From Lucifuga dentata (Eukaryota; Chordata; Actinopteri; Ophidiiformes; Bythitidae): DNA of 64,000 nucleotides. The notes under the pieces are model-generated. The model did not search any database and had not been told where the DNA came from. It saw nothing but the letters and a program-made list of their open reading frames with translations. The translations under genes and the position numbers were made by a program. The stretch is taken from positions 98,075 through 162,074 of the forward strand of contig VXCM01000493.1 of the NCBI GenBank assembly GCA_014773175.1, written 5' to 3'. Numbering within the stretch: the stretch's first letter is position 1; every line of letters begins with the position of its first letter. Shown piece by piece: positions 12,381 through 24,291 of the stretch.

Positions 12381-13366
12381 TGCTACACGAATACTCCAGC
12401 CCATTTTGTTTGTCTGACAAGAAGCATTTATGTATTGTTTGCTTACATGCAACACATAAAAAGCAGAGCTTGCGTGTGTCTGTGGAGTATTTTTGTTAAT
12501 GCTGGCTGTGCTCGTGTGCTGATGGAGGTGAATGACAGACGGTGTGCATGTATGTGCATGGCGTCGTGTGTTTGTCTTGGCTGTGTGAGGCAGTTAATTG
12601 AGCGAACATGGCTTCAATCTCCAGTCTATCTGCAGACAGATGGCTGGATTGACTCTGACCGGGCCTCTGCAAAGCCACTCTGCAGACAGAGCCTCAGGCT
12701 GCACACAACATCCACACACACACACACACACACACACATGTCCACGCAATCATGCATTTATTATTCCTCCGTACTCTGTTATCGGAAATCGACCATTTAA
12801 TTATGTCTTTCATGTTTTACGTGTATAAACTGTATCTTTTAATTGGCAACTGCATTTGTCTATCACTTAAAATACCAGTATTTTTATAAATTACTTGGCT
12901 TTAACCCTCCACATACGTGGTTCTGCATACATGCTTTAGTGTGGATGTGTCCGTGTGCATGAGTATTCACGTTGTTGTGGATGTGCGTGTCTTTGAGTGT
13001 TCCCCCTGTAAGAGTTCCAGAAGTCTGGCCAGTCTAGCTTTCCATTTCCACAGCCAAATATTCCATTTCTAAACTCAGTTGCTGATGTCATATTTCATGA
13101 TGATCATAACTGAGTATTACTGCCTCCAGCTTTTGTTTACTAGCCATGATGTCACATTTGATACTGGGGAGCTCTCCTACGACTTAATGTGAACTTTACA
13201 CGACAGAATGAGACCTAATTTGTTCAGCCAGCCCCAACTCAGGAGCTGTTAGCCAATATGCCACTCAAGGATTTGTGTGAACACATGCACAGTTCTTATG
13301 TATGAATGTGTGTGTGTGTGTGTGTGCGTGCATTAGCGTGCTTCCATCTACAGAATGTGTGCAGAC

Positions 13367-13600
13367 CTGCTGCAAAGCTCTCTGGATGTCGATGCCCTGT
13401 CCCCAGGGAGCCGGCGGGTTGGCAAGACACTCCCCAGCGTTTCCCCTGCGAGAGATGTCTATCCTCTGCCTCCGNGCCGGCGGGTTGGCAAGACACTCCC
13501 CAGCGTTTCCCCTGCGAGAGATGTCTATCCTCTGCCTCCGTAGATTCTGGAAGGCCGTAGACATGACTTTCACGCCGTCGTACGTTAGAGCGCCTGTGTA
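13367..13600 (-). CDS. gria1: gria1 exon 7: ATD, contains an assembly duplication
   Basis: As assembled, 234 bp. It begins [20 protein letters not shown] and ends [13 protein letters not shown]. Within it the 65 bp encoding [20 protein letters not shown] occur twice, separated by a single N at 13475. Human GluA1 has this segment once ([20 protein letters not shown]), and the same N-plus-duplicated-flank pattern recurs in non-coding DNA here, so the repeat is almost certainly an assembly artefact. Without the extra 66 bp the exon is 168 bp, residues 288-343, phase 0 at both ends. The acceptor is CACAG|TAC and the donor CAG|GTCTGC. Confidence 0.93.
13410..13540. repeat. 65-bp assembly duplication around N13475, inside exon 7
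   Basis: 13410-13474 and 13476-13540 are identical (both start GCCGGCGGGTTGG and end CTGCCTCCG). Because 65 + 1 is a multiple of three, the reading frame survives and a duplicated peptide results. See exon 7. Confidence 0.92.
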
Positions 13601-14289
13601 CTGTGAGGAGAGGAGCGATTCGAACGGAAGCAAGCACAGTAATAAAAAACAGATAAGTCTTGGATAATAAAAACAGCTGCATTCACAGTGTGTATAGCTC
13701 CAATGACGCTAAACAAATCATCTGCATTGCTTTTAAACAGTTCAGTTTTAAACTAATTTCTTGACCCTATAAGCATGCTGTTTAGATTTCAAATCAATTT
13801 GTCTATTTCAATTAGTTTGATAGTTGTAACGGCTACAAAAATCCAATAATTACTTGCAGAAATACCACATCTGTATCACCAAATCTTAGCAATTATTCCC
13901 TGACTCAAGGCTTATCTGTCCACTAAATTTAATAGAAGCTCTTTCATAAGTTTTGGCAATATCCTGCTGACATACAAACAAAATAACCAACTAACAGGGG
14001 AAATAAGATCACCTCCATGGTGGAAGTAATCCTAGCCTGCCAGAGAAAATCTGTTTTCACTGTCTCTCAAGTTATGTTACTATTTTGGAACCAGTCGATA
14101 AATTTCAGACAGAATTCTGATAGCTGGTTATTTGAGCAGCTCCTGTAACTTCATGACAGTTCTGAATTAGTTTATCTTTCTCTGACCATGACAGAGGAAA
14201 TATGTCTGTGCTACTTCAATGACACAACAATGAAAATGAAAAAAAAAGAAGAAAACAGAAAACAAAACAGGAAATGGAAGAGTAAATAC

Positions 14290-14448
14290 TTTGAGGCCAC
14301 TCTTGGGCACTTTGGAATCTTTATTGTCAAACTCCATCCACTGCTGGACAACGCGGCTGACGCTGGGCTCCGAGTTGTTGACGAGCTGGAAGCCGGTGAT
14401 GTTTGCCCCGCCTTTTCTAAGATCCGTCAGGTCAATGTCCAGGAAGCC
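14290..14448 (-). CDS. gria1: gria1 exon 6: ATD
   Basis: 159 bp, residues 235-287. It begins GFLDIDLTDLRKGGANITGF and runs through QLVNNSEPSVSRVVQQW to SKVPKSGLK. NIT in GANITGF is the conserved N-glycosylation sequon of the family (human ESGANVTGFQLVN). The acceptor is CTCAG|GGC and the donor CTCAAA|GTATTT. Intron 6 is only 689 bp. Confidence 0.94.
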
Positions 14449-17212
14449 CTGAGACAGATACATAGACAAACAGAGACATGAATCATTAAACAGAAAAACA
14501 GGCAAAGAAATGTGATCCTAAATACAGTGATGACTGAATTCGTGTGCATGGTGCGTGATGGCACAGGAAGTGCTGTTACTGCAAGTAAAGCAGTGCACTG
14601 AGAGCAATGTACCAAAAGGCCTCCGGGACCCTCCATTTAAAAAGATTAAGATCAAGCGCCTACTATGTCAGATGACGTTTCATTATCTGACTGTAATTTC
14701 CATCTTCACATTGTCCAGAGAGACAGCTGAGCACATTCGACCACTTGCTACAGGAAGGCAATTAAACGGGAGGGTGTCGACGCTCGCACAGCAGGGGGCT
14801 AAAAGGCTACATAAAGATACTGTGACGAGCGGATTCCGAAAAACTCAAATGAGCGAAACTGTCGTCTGGTGAGTGCCTGGATTAAGTTGATTCATGGAAA
14901 AGGGAGTTGTGCAGAGCAAACAACAAGAGTTAAAAAGCTGAGAAATCTAGATAGATAGATAGATAACTTTATTGTCATTCAAGGACACGTAAAAAAACAG
15001 TGCACTAGAACGAAATTTCGTTGCATTGACTCTCAAAATAGCAGTTAAAAAATAAAAAATTTATCCCGTTATCTGAGGGAGGTTATCCCATCGAGCAGAC
15101 TTCACGCCTGTGTTTCCTGAGGGACTAGAGGAGTGAAAGTCGGAAACTTAATTTCAGGTTGAGAGTGGTCCAAAGCTAATCTCTGATAGAGTGGCTCCTC
15201 ATAGGCTCCTGTTAACAATGGAAGGGTCAAAACCTTACAGACTCCTGTGAACAATGGACGTGGCGCCTCTGGCAGAGTTGAATGGAGAAAAATGATTTAC
15301 TGTAATGGTATCTCCCACTTGTATTTTTCCCTCTGACTATTTTGCGAAGGCTGTTTTTCAGAGAAGCAGAAAGGCAGAGAGAAGAAGAGGCAGTTTCAGC
15401 CTCTCAGCAGGCTGCCTGTCAGCGTGAAGACAAGAAGAAGAAGAAGAGGCACAAAGTGGGATTGGGTGGGAGCAGGGAGAGAGTAGGCGAGGAGGGAGTG
15501 AAGATTTGTCTGTGATTTGTCTGAGATTTAAGAGCTGAAAGAGGAGGAGGAGGAAAGGTGCCTGTCTGGATTGTCTCTCACTCATCAGCCTCTGTTATAT
15601 CTTTGCTCTCGTGTTATTCGGCTTCATCGTGAGCTTGGCTGTAAAGTTTCTTGAATACCATGGAACTTTGGAATGAAGAAACAGCGCATTCTTTCTCTTA
15701 TTGAAGAAAAAATAAATAATCAACAAAATGCAACAGTAAAATCCTCATTTCAGCATCATTACTCTCAGTCTTACCTGGTATGACCAGCGGCTAATATAAC
15801 CTATTATTTAGTTCCTTGACTTTGAATTCTCTTGCTAACGTTACACTGTCACGTCACAGATACACACTCAAGGAGCCTCAAGTTTTGACAATATTTAACA
15901 CATACTTCCTACTATATATTATACTATCAAAATAAAAGAAATTAAGCATAATATGTTCCCTTTAAGGACAAAGTGGAGACAGCCTGAGTGGGTTTTTTGC
16001 ACAAGTATGTCAACAGATTCTTATTGAAGCCTGGATTAAGGCTTCAGGAAGGGAAGGGGCAGCATCCAGTCTTCACCTCCTCCAAACCCCCTTCCCTTTC
16101 CTCCATCTCCACGATGTACCTACAACCTGTCATGTTGCCAGTTGCCTTCATTTGTCAGCTGAACAGATAGATTTGTGCCTTTTTTTTCTGCTCCATGTCT
16201 GAGTTAATGCAGTGCAATGAGCTGAAGAGGTTACTATAGAAACTAGCCTTTCCTGACGCCTGAACACGGAGGGATGTGTGCATGCGTGTGGGGTGGGGGT
16301 GTACAGAACTCCAAACCACATTTAAGTATCCACACAAAATTGTCTTTCCTTCCCGTTTCTGTTTTTGCTATTTCGACGTCTCCAATACGCACATGCAGGC
16401 TGCTGCAGGTGTGCACGCCAAGCAAATTAAGAAAATCTTGAAAAGGTACAAGGACATAGGAAAAAGTAATTTTTGCATAAACCTTTTTATGGGCCCATTA
16501 TAAATGACCGGCCACTTTGCGTATGGGCCTTTATTACCATTCGAGCCTTATCATTTAAAATTAAATCTGGCAAACTGGCCAGACGAGAGAGATTGAGCCA
16601 ATCTAAAATCCCGGCAGTGAGAAATTGTTGAAGCCTGCAGCTGCATATTAATGTTGATATTACTATGGCTTCTGTTGATATTAATTTTCTCTTCATTTAG
16701 TAGCATTTAGTGAGCCTGAATACTGCTGTAGGGGTCTGCGTACTATTCACGCTGGGAAAATGGCAGCAGACAAAGCGAGCTAATGGATATACGCTTGCAT
16801 ACATTGCCTCCGTGACCTTTTCCTGTCACAGCCAGTCTGCACAGATTTCTGAAAGCCTACAGTCTGACTGACACAGGTTTTCCTCTGGCTCTTATCTGTA
16901 AGCTTCCTGCTTCTTCTGGTAATGTCTGCAAGTTAGCCAGTGTGGAGAAAGCAGAATATATGATACTGCTGAAGAAGAAAATGGAACATAAAAGACATAA
17001 AAACAGGCAGTTTGAGGCAAAATTATGATGCACAAGTAAGTACGTTAAATTATTAATAAAGTAACGTTAGACTGGAATCCTGTTAAAAGCTTCATTTTAG
17101 CAGCGACGCAATTTAATTTGAGGATTATGGAAAGTATCAGATGTAGAGAGGCGTGGAGGAAAAGTGTCGAGGAAATTAATGGATCAAGATAATATTGATG
17201 ATGGCATCTTAC
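14449..17212 (-). other. gria1 intron 5
   Basis: 2.8 kb. It holds a LINE 3' fragment with a TAGA repeat at 14946-15050. Purine-rich AAGAAG/GGAG runs lie at 15360-15570. The remainder shows no exon or repeat that I recognise. Confidence 0.75.
14946..15050 (-). mobile_element. LINE 3'-end fragment with (TAGA)n tail
   Basis: TAGATAGATAGATAACTTTATTG, split here as the TAGA repeat plus ACTTTATTGTCATTCAAGG, then AACGAAATTTCGTTGCATTG. This combination is a common fish LINE 3' end, here inserted on the minus strand with its tail at the left. No coding part is left. Confidence 0.5.
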
Positions 17213-17266
17213 CAGGTTAGCCAGGATGTAGTGGTAGCTCTTTGCGTTCTTGCCTTGCTCAACAAT
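17213..17266 (-). CDS. gria1: gria1 exon 5: 54-bp ATD mini-exon
   Basis: Very short exon that no long reading frame reveals. It encodes 18 residues, IVEQGKNAKSYHYILANL, equivalent to human IIKLEKNGIGYHYILANL, and is residues 217-234 of the product. The acceptor is TTTTCCAG|ATTG and the donor CTG|GTAAGATG. Phase 0 at both ends makes it skippable without a frameshift, although nothing here shows that it is skipped. Confidence 0.93.
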
Positions 17267-17328
17267 CTGGAAAACAAGAACAGAAGGAATTGCGTATAAA
17301 ATGGCCGTGTCACAAAAGCATAATGTTG

Positions 17329-17331
<3 letters not shown>

Positions 17332-17383
<52 letters not shown>
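17332..17383. repeat. (GT)26 microsatellite
   Basis: Uninterrupted GT run about 100 bp beyond the 3' border (minus strand sense: upstream) of exon 5. Likely polymorphic. Confidence 0.95.
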
Positions 17384-17385
<2 letters not shown>

Positions 17386-18633
17386 GAGTGTGTGAGAAAG
17401 TGAGAGGAGGGTTTTGACAGTGCTAGCGGTGTACCTGCTGCAGTGTACCCGACCTTGTCCTTGCAGACAGTAAGTAGGCTAACAAGGTGTCAGAGTAAAG
17501 GGAATACTGTAGAAACCGAAAATATGCTCCACATTCTCTCCCGTGATCCAACATCATGAAAAAAAGGAGAATACCCATTTCTGATTACAAATTCTCCTCT
17601 CCTTTCTTGCTTTTCATCTTTCATTATTGCATTTCTGAAAAACTGATCTGCTCATAATCGTTTCATTAACCTCTCTGTTTTAGCTTGACCACCCCCCCTT
17701 CGCATATTCAAAAAAATGCCTTGCTAGAGAGGTGTGGCCCAAATCAACGTGACAGTGACAGATGTGCACACTAGAGGCGTGGAGAACATGGCAACACCAT
17801 GGATCGCCTCGCTTCCTTTTGAGATGAGGAGAGCAGCTACTCCGTGATTTTGGGAGGAAGAAGGGAAAGCACGACCTTTACGATGGAAACTTCAGAAACG
17901 TCATCAAGTGAAACAGTCTGCCAAAACCCTGTCTCAAACCGTGTCACGGTTTGGCATGGTCAGGTTAGTGTGTGTGTGTGTGTGTGTAGTGCAATCACCA
18001 GTTTAATATTTCATTCATGCTACTGTCTGCTCTGTTGCTGGAACAAACTGAACTGCCAAAATATTTATTATGTGTGTGTATTTTAACACAGCATGCTGGG
18101 CAAAAAAAAAACAATATATATATTGTGTGTGTGTGAGTGTGCGTGAGTGTGTGTGTGTTATCCTAGCCTCCTCGGCAACCACATAATATAAGGCAGGGTG
18201 GATAGTGCCAATTTTAAAATCGCGCTTTAACACAGCGGATAAAAATGCTAATTTTTCATCCCCGCTCACACACTGAGCATGACCTCACACATTTTCCACT
18301 CGCCTTCCTCTCTGTGATTTTTCCCTTGTGTATACTTAGGGTGTGTTCCCATTTGTGTGTCAGTATGTGTGCGTCTAATGATGCTGTAGGTCATGACAGA
18401 TGGTGGCATTTGTTATTAATGGTGACCCCAACACGAGGCGGGGGCCCCACAGCCAGCCTTTAGGCAAGGAAAAACCAGAGGGAAGGAGGCGAGCGACACA
18501 CACCAGCGCTGACACTGATACACACCACACAGGGGAAAACCCAAATAACAAATGGAAATGTTTTGGATGCGAGTAGCATTTTAATTACGGATGCAGAAGA
18601 GCTGTTCTGAGTTCATCCCCAAGAGAATGTTCA

Positions 18634-18669
18634 CTTTTTTTTTTTTTTTTTNTTTTTTTTTTTTTTTTT
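18634..18669. repeat. Poly-T tract with N18652
   Basis: Homopolymer on both sides of a single N; the true length is undetermined. Confidence 0.9.
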
Positions 18670-19113
18670 GTTTCGCTGCAGGAAAACATTCTGATAAATA
18701 ATCCAAAAACATTTAAGATTGTCTCAATGAATTCTCTCCAAGAAGAAATGCGTCGACGCTCAGCTTCTACAAAAACACGCGCAAGTCACAGCCTGACGTT
18801 ATCGGAGGAGAATCGGTGTAGCGGTTTGAGATGAACGAGCTGAACTGTGGACTAAGTTTAAAGGGCAAAAGAGGTGTTATGTGTGTGTGTGTGTGTTTGC
18901 CATTGTTTGGCCTGCGAGTGTGTGTGTGCACAGGCAGCGCTGTGGAGACAGGGAGCAGATGTGGGTGATTGATGGTGGCCATCTGAATGGAGAACTTCTC
19001 CAGCTCAGCTCCTGTAAACTGGCGAGAACTGATGCAATAACCTTAACTGTAGACACCAGGCCATCAATAACGTTCACGCAGAGCAGCCGCGGCCTCCACA
19101 TACAGATGGGGAC

Positions 19114-19147
19114 TGTGTGTGTGTGTGTGTGTGTGTGCGTGTGTGTG
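19114..19147. repeat. GT-rich microsatellite
   Basis: GT run ending in GTGCGTGTGTG and GCGCGCG, in intron 4. Confidence 0.85.
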
Positions 19148-19730
19148 CGCGCGCCAGTGGTGCATTCGTACATACATCATTTAAAAGCACACGGGTGTTT
19201 TCTGAACAGAAATAAATCATGCAAGAGAAACAGACAAGAAAAACAAACACTGTAACCCATGTGTGGATATTTCCGTGAATATTTCATTATACCTGTAACG
19301 ATCTGAACATGAAAACAAAAATATCCTGCGTGCATAAACATTTTTTTAGCACGCGTGTCATTAATTGGAACAAGATCCTCCTCCTTTCCCCAGCAGCACA
19401 GATATAAGTGCTGATGCTGTCACAGAAGAACTGCTTCCTCCAAATGCTGTGTTATTTATCTCTGCTGTCTTTGATGTTCCGGGAGACTAAACACCAGCGC
19501 AGACCACCAACCAGCCTTCACTTTCCATTTATATCCCTCTTTTCCTTCTCCCGCTGCCCTCCTTTGTTCAACTGATAAAAAACATATAGAGTCTTATTCT
19601 GAAGTCATTTTTATGAGTTCAGCGGCGGTACATTTTTCTGAAACAGCCCTTCAAACTCCAGCTGCCGAACAATTATTTAAAAATAAAGACGAATGATTGC
19701 TTTTGAGATTACGAGATAAAAGCTGTTTAC

Positions 19731-19915
19731 CTTCTTCAGGATGCCAGTGAGCCTCTCGGTCTCGCAGTCGATGATGATCTGGCCTTCCTTCCTCTTGTCC
19801 AGGTCCTGAAACACTTTCAGGAAGGAGGCTTCGGTCATCGTCTCCACATTGACCGACGTCACCAGCCAGTTCTTTTCTGCTGCCGTATCCAGAACCTTCT
19901 GCAGCACTGCCAGGC
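19731..19915 (-). CDS. gria1: gria1 exon 4: ATD
   Basis: 185 bp, residues 155-216. It begins [20 protein letters not shown] and ends [14 protein letters not shown], corresponding to human [20 protein letters not shown] and VDCESERLNAIL. The acceptor is CTCCAG|GCCTG and the donor AAG|GTAAAC. It ends on a codon boundary, so exon 5 (phase 0) joins cleanly. Confidence 0.95.
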
Positions 19916-19981
19916 CTGGAGAGAAGAGTAGTAAAACTTGTAAACTTGATCTGTGTGTGACCTGGTGTGACCTGATGCACA

Positions 19982-20310
19982 TTTAAAGGAACATACCGGT
20001 GATTTGGCATGCTGAGCCCAGTAAGTAAATCTGCATCTACATGACATTACTACCAATCATTTTCTTGTACTGAGAAATTAAAATGACTGTGCCTTTTACA
20101 ATCGGGCGTAAATGTTATTAGGTGAAACTTAGAATTTTAAGGTGTGTGTATCACCTGAATATTTGATTTTTTAAAATGAGGGGATTTAGCAAAATACACA
20201 TCAACTAAAATATGGCTGTATGTTCAGGAAAATGGTTCACAGTAACGTAATGTGTATGCAGGTAGTATTTATTGAGCTCAAACATGCAAATCACCTGTAT
20301 GGTCCTTTAA
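19982..20310 (-). mobile_element. TTAA-flanked MITE, copy D, internally deleted
   Basis: Both ends are present (TTTAAAGGAACATACCGG and CTGTATGGTCCTTTAA) but only about 330 bp long. The section from the terminal repeat to the ACTGAGAAATTAAAATGAC segment is missing. Reverse orientation. It lies only about 70 bp beyond exon 4. Confidence 0.8.
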
Positions 20311-21508
20311 GACCTGGTCAGGACTGTCTGCGTGTCCTGGCATTCATGATTCTCGTGATTTCATGGCAAATGTGTGCCTCAATTTTGGGACTTTTGGTGG
20401 TGCAAAAACAACCCCAGCAGAAACAGTTTCTAGTTCAGTCACCCGCAAAATAACATGGAGGCAGTGAAAAGAGAGAAAAGTTTTTTTTTTCTGTTCTTCT
20501 CTTTCCTTCCCTCAATGCCTCAATCCCTCCTTCTACACCTCTTAGTTTGGCCAATCACCAATGAAGGTGCATTTATGTCACACAAATGGCATCTGCATTA
20601 TTTCAAAAATCGAGCAGTGTGCGACTACTACGCGAGAGACTCTCAAAAGTGGCCTCTGCTGTTTTAGCTGCAATTCCATCCCATTTTCTGCATGCATACT
20701 CTCACGTCCACATCTGCGGGAAGCCTAAACTAGGTTTAAGTTCATAAAAAAAGCTCAAGATGAATGAAGCGAATAGTGGGTATTTATCTACTGAGAGCAA
20801 CCTACTGCATGAGCGTTTTATTACCCACGTGAAACATAAATTCTGTGCAGGTTAATCTTACGGTCGGTGTAGTTTTTAATAAATGAGCACAAATTGTGAA
20901 CAAAACCGAAGCACTGCAGAGACCCAAACTGCTCTTGATCAGCATATCCATCAGAATCTCCCCTGTAGCTTCCGTGATAAAGTGTGCGAGTGGGTGGGAC
21001 AGTCCATTAAACACGCTGACACATACAGTTGTGCTTTTCCTGCACACTAAATGATCACTATTTTCACACTAACAAACGGCTCATGCATGACAGCGGGCAA
21101 CACATTGTCAGCCAGGTTGACGTCCTCCAAGCACCTATTACGGACAGCCCTACTCCATTACGTCCTCACCAACAGGCTGCTAACACTATTGAGCTTCATA
21201 GACAAAGAGGCAGAGCTGTAAATGGGCTCGGGGCTCAAGTTAAGACAGGAAATAAAAGGTGATTAGTGAACACATTGATCCTGGGCTCTGATTTACAATG
21301 TGACTCACTACTGCTGCTGGCAGCCGGCCAATCAGATTGCTCTCGAGCTGCCAGCTACAGTTGTTACACTGAGTAAATAATGCAATTTTACCTGCAGCAG
21401 AGTGGCAGCCATTACCCAAATGAATTATGGCAATTACAAAAATTAGAATGTAAAGTGATAAATCATGTGGCTGTATTTCTTTTCTTTAGCAAATACACTA
21501 TAGGTCTT

Positions 21509-22118
21509 TACATTAGGGCTGTGCCATATCATATGGCTCATGATAATACTGGTGTAATGTTTTTATATGATAAAAATTTGTCATATCAAGACAATGATAT
21601 TGCTGCATGGTGACGTGTTGATGACTTTTCATATCATACGCAACATGAAGAAACAAAACAAACCTAAAGTGGCACGGTAGGCAACCTGACAAATTCTGAA
21701 CTCTGTTGTTTGGAAGTGGTTCAACTACAAGGTTAACTGGCTAACTGCCAAAGGAAGAAACACAACACATTTGTTTCATCTGAAGCAGAAACACCCGAGT
21801 GAATACCAAGAAAGTCAAAAGTCGCCTGGGGAGGAGAACCAATCAGCTGGCTTGCAACCCAAAACAAACAGGTAAGTGAGGCTGACTCAGTCGAGCATAG
21901 CTGGAGTGTTTGCTGGTCGTCCTCCTAATGACAGAAAAACGGTGGGGTGAAATTAGCGGTGATATTAACCTAGACGCTATGCTCACTTCAGTTGAGTTCT
22001 TTGCCTCAGTCACGGGCTTGTGGTTGATTTGGACTTCAGAGTGTATTTAAGTGCAGTGTCATAGAGGCTATATGCTAGAAGCTCAAATATATCAGATCAG
22101 ATATGATATCACAGCATT
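21509..22118 (+). mobile_element. hAT-type element with partial BED zinc finger
   Basis: The left end reads GGGCTGTGCCATATCATATG and the right end on the minus strand GCTGTGATATCATATCTG. CATTA flanks both sides, possibly part of an 8-bp target duplication. Inside, 21693-21872 encodes SVVWKWFNYKVNWLTAKGRN, then TTHLFHLKQKHPSEYQESQ, the second half of a BED finger (H..H) fused directly to the WKWF entry motif. The CxxC part has been deleted. The frame stops before any catalytic core, so the element is non-autonomous. Confidence 0.6.
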
Positions 22119-22145
22119 ATTTTAAGGCTTCATCATCCAACTGCA

Positions 22146-22471
22146 GAAGAGAATAAGGGCCACTTGGAAAAAAAAAGTCAGAATTCTGAGAAAAAAAGTC
22201 AGAATTCTGGCATTAAGGTCACATGATATCATTTTGGCTGCATGTCAGACCTAAAAGCTGTATTTCAGGCTTTCTTTTAGTAACAAGGAAATACTTAAGC
22301 GATATCACATGAGAGGGAGTGCTGTTGTACTGAATATCAGCACGGCTCTGATTTGGTTGTGGGCACGAGGCTGCTGGCCAAGTGCCAAAGATAATCATTT
22401 CTCAGAATTCTGTCTTTTTTTTCAGAATTCTTGTTTTTTTTCTTTTTTTTTTAAGAGGCCCAATCCTCTTC
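22146..22471. mobile_element. Short palindromic MITE with imperfect TIRs
   Basis: The left end is GAAGAGAATAAGGGCCACTT followed by AAAGTCAGAATTCTGAG. The right end read on the minus strand is GAAGAGGATTGGGCCTCTT followed by CAGAATTCTGAG. These are inverted repeats of about 50 bp around a 230-bp centre. No coding capacity; unrelated to the TTAA MITE. Confidence 0.65.
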
Positions 22472-23215
22472 TGTATCCACCATCACTTTGCAAATGTGTT
22501 TTGCATATTTTCTATGCATGTTTATTAATCCTCAAACAAAGTTATTTTTATGCATACAGACTAGAAAATACTGCAAGTATCCTTACATTATCTGGAGAAT
22601 CTCAAAATGTATGGCGCCGCTTGAAAAATAAAAAATGTGAAAAAAAAAATTAATATTAAAGAATGTAAATTTACCTTATCCACAGAGAAAAACCCAACTC
22701 AGTCAAAGAAGAGTCAGAAATGCAGTCCCAGCTGCTGATTTATGACTGCTTGGTCTTATTATAATGCACAGCAGCTTCTATCCAGGCAATTCAAGGTGCT
22801 GATCCATCTTTGACACCAGGTCGTTACAGGAAAAAAAAAATGGATGCGGTTTCACTTCTGCATATCAATCAATATCAAAACACATATTTACAAGTTACAA
22901 ACCCCTGACATTGTGTCTACTGAGTAGGTATGATACACAGGAATGAAAATTTAGTAGGTAAAAAATATGTATGGCTGGAAAGGTACATGTAAACTTATGA
23001 CAGCATTTATGGAGCCTCTTTAAATTGAATTAATAACTCATGGGTGCATAATTTTTGTCCTTGCTGCTGACAGATTTAGTAGGAGCTGTGAAAGTAATGA
23101 CAGACATGGGAACACAGGAGGCAGTAAATCATGGCTGTGAGAAATACCAGTGCTCCTGAAGAGAACGGACAACTGTCTCTGGATGGAGCCGAGTCATCCT
23201 TGAGTTGGCGGCAGG

Positions 23216-23236
23216 TTCAGCACCACGGACAGCTCC
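23216..23236 (+). promoter_or_regulatory. RE1/NRSE element (REST/NRSF binding site) in gria1 intron 3
   Basis: The 21 bases are TTCAGCACC, then ACGG, then ACAGCTCC. The canonical element is TTCAGCACC, ACGG, ACAGCGCC, so 20 of 21 positions agree (G to T at position 19) and the 2-base spacer between half-sites is correct. REST binds this element through its zinc fingers and recruits CoREST, Sin3 and HDACs to silence neuronal genes in non-neuronal cells. Glutamate receptor genes (Gria2, Grin1) are known targets. Here it lies about 3.5 kb downstream of exon 3, antisense to the gene. Binding itself is inferred. Confidence 0.8.
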
Positions 23237-23698
23237 AGCTGATATATTCTAACCCGGCTATTTGGAAGTAAAGGCGCCCTAATTCATTGGGTGAGTACCA
23301 AAGCTCTAATTTGATCGTTTTCCCACGCCTCAGTCCTCACGCAACCCGGAAATCAATCTGGTCTGCCATCTTTGAGAACGTTCCAAACCTTTTACTTCTG
23401 CTCATAGGAAAAGATAATATTTCACAATGTTATTATAGCGTAGGAACTAAAACATTACAGAGCAGCTGCAAGCATACTGACAGCTGATCTAAATGCTGTC
23501 ATCAGAAACTAAGACAAAATTTGAGGAGCAACAGTCGTTCCTCACTTCTTATGTCTTTTCCTCAACATCAAAAGACATCAGTGAGGGAAACGTGGAAACA
23601 AGTAAGAGCTTTGGAATTTTTCATCCGTCCATTGTTTTCTTATATCATTTTTAATGACTGTACTTTTTTTACTCGCATCCTCATATGTTGTTCATTTG

Positions 23699-24291
23699 TT
23701 AAAGGACCATACCATCCATTTTGCATGTTTGAGCCTAATATATTCAATATTCATACATGTAAGATTACTGACAATCATTTCCCAAAGGATAAAACCGTAT
23801 TTCAGTTTTCCTGATATTTTGCAAAACCTCTTAATCTTTCAAAATCAAATATTTAAGTGATACACCCACCTTAAAAATTGATGTTTTGCCTGCTAATAGT
23901 TACACAGCCTTATGAAGTCACGGTCCTTAAAAGTTTTCCATAAACACAGGTCTTCTTTTGGGACTATATTCCCCGGTGGAGACAAACATTCACTCCGCAC
24001 TTTTTATTGCGCTTAAATGCTAAAATTATGATTTTCAAAACAAAAAAAACCTGAATATACGTATTGTTCATGATGATGGATTACCTATCCCAAGAACGTT
24101 TCAAGTCCCAACAAGTTGATTTTAATAGCGTACCAGAATGAACTAAAACCAATGGCGGTCTGGACGGTAGGAAAACATTTTTTAACTCACTGTTCCAGTA
24201 GTATGCTTTGGGAAATGATTGTCAGTAACAGTACATGTATGAAAAATGAATATATTAGGCTCAAACATGCAAAATGGGTGGTATGTCCTTT
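23699..24291 (+). mobile_element. TTAA-flanked MITE, copy E, full length
   Basis: About 593 bp, one of the best-preserved forward copies. TTAAAGGACCATACCATCC on the left and GGGTGGTATGTCCTTT on the right, with long terminal repeats both containing GCATGTTTGAGCCTAATATA. It lies 460 bp to the right of the RE1 site. Confidence 0.85.

Larger units (their letters stand above)
11370..13366 (-). other. gria1 intron 7
   Basis: 2.0 kb. About half is a MITE copy with its own insertion (11449-12380). The rest has CA/GT tracts (12716-12738 and 13307-13327) and unique sequence. No exon-like frame. Confidence 0.8.
17267..19730 (-). other. gria1 intron 4
   Basis: 2.5 kb. It contains a 52-bp GT microsatellite (17332-17383), further GT tracts (17969-17987, 18125-18158, 18881-18896, 19114-19147), a poly-T gap with N18652, and a block (about 17750-17890) related to 56311-56480. 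No exon. Confidence 0.75.
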
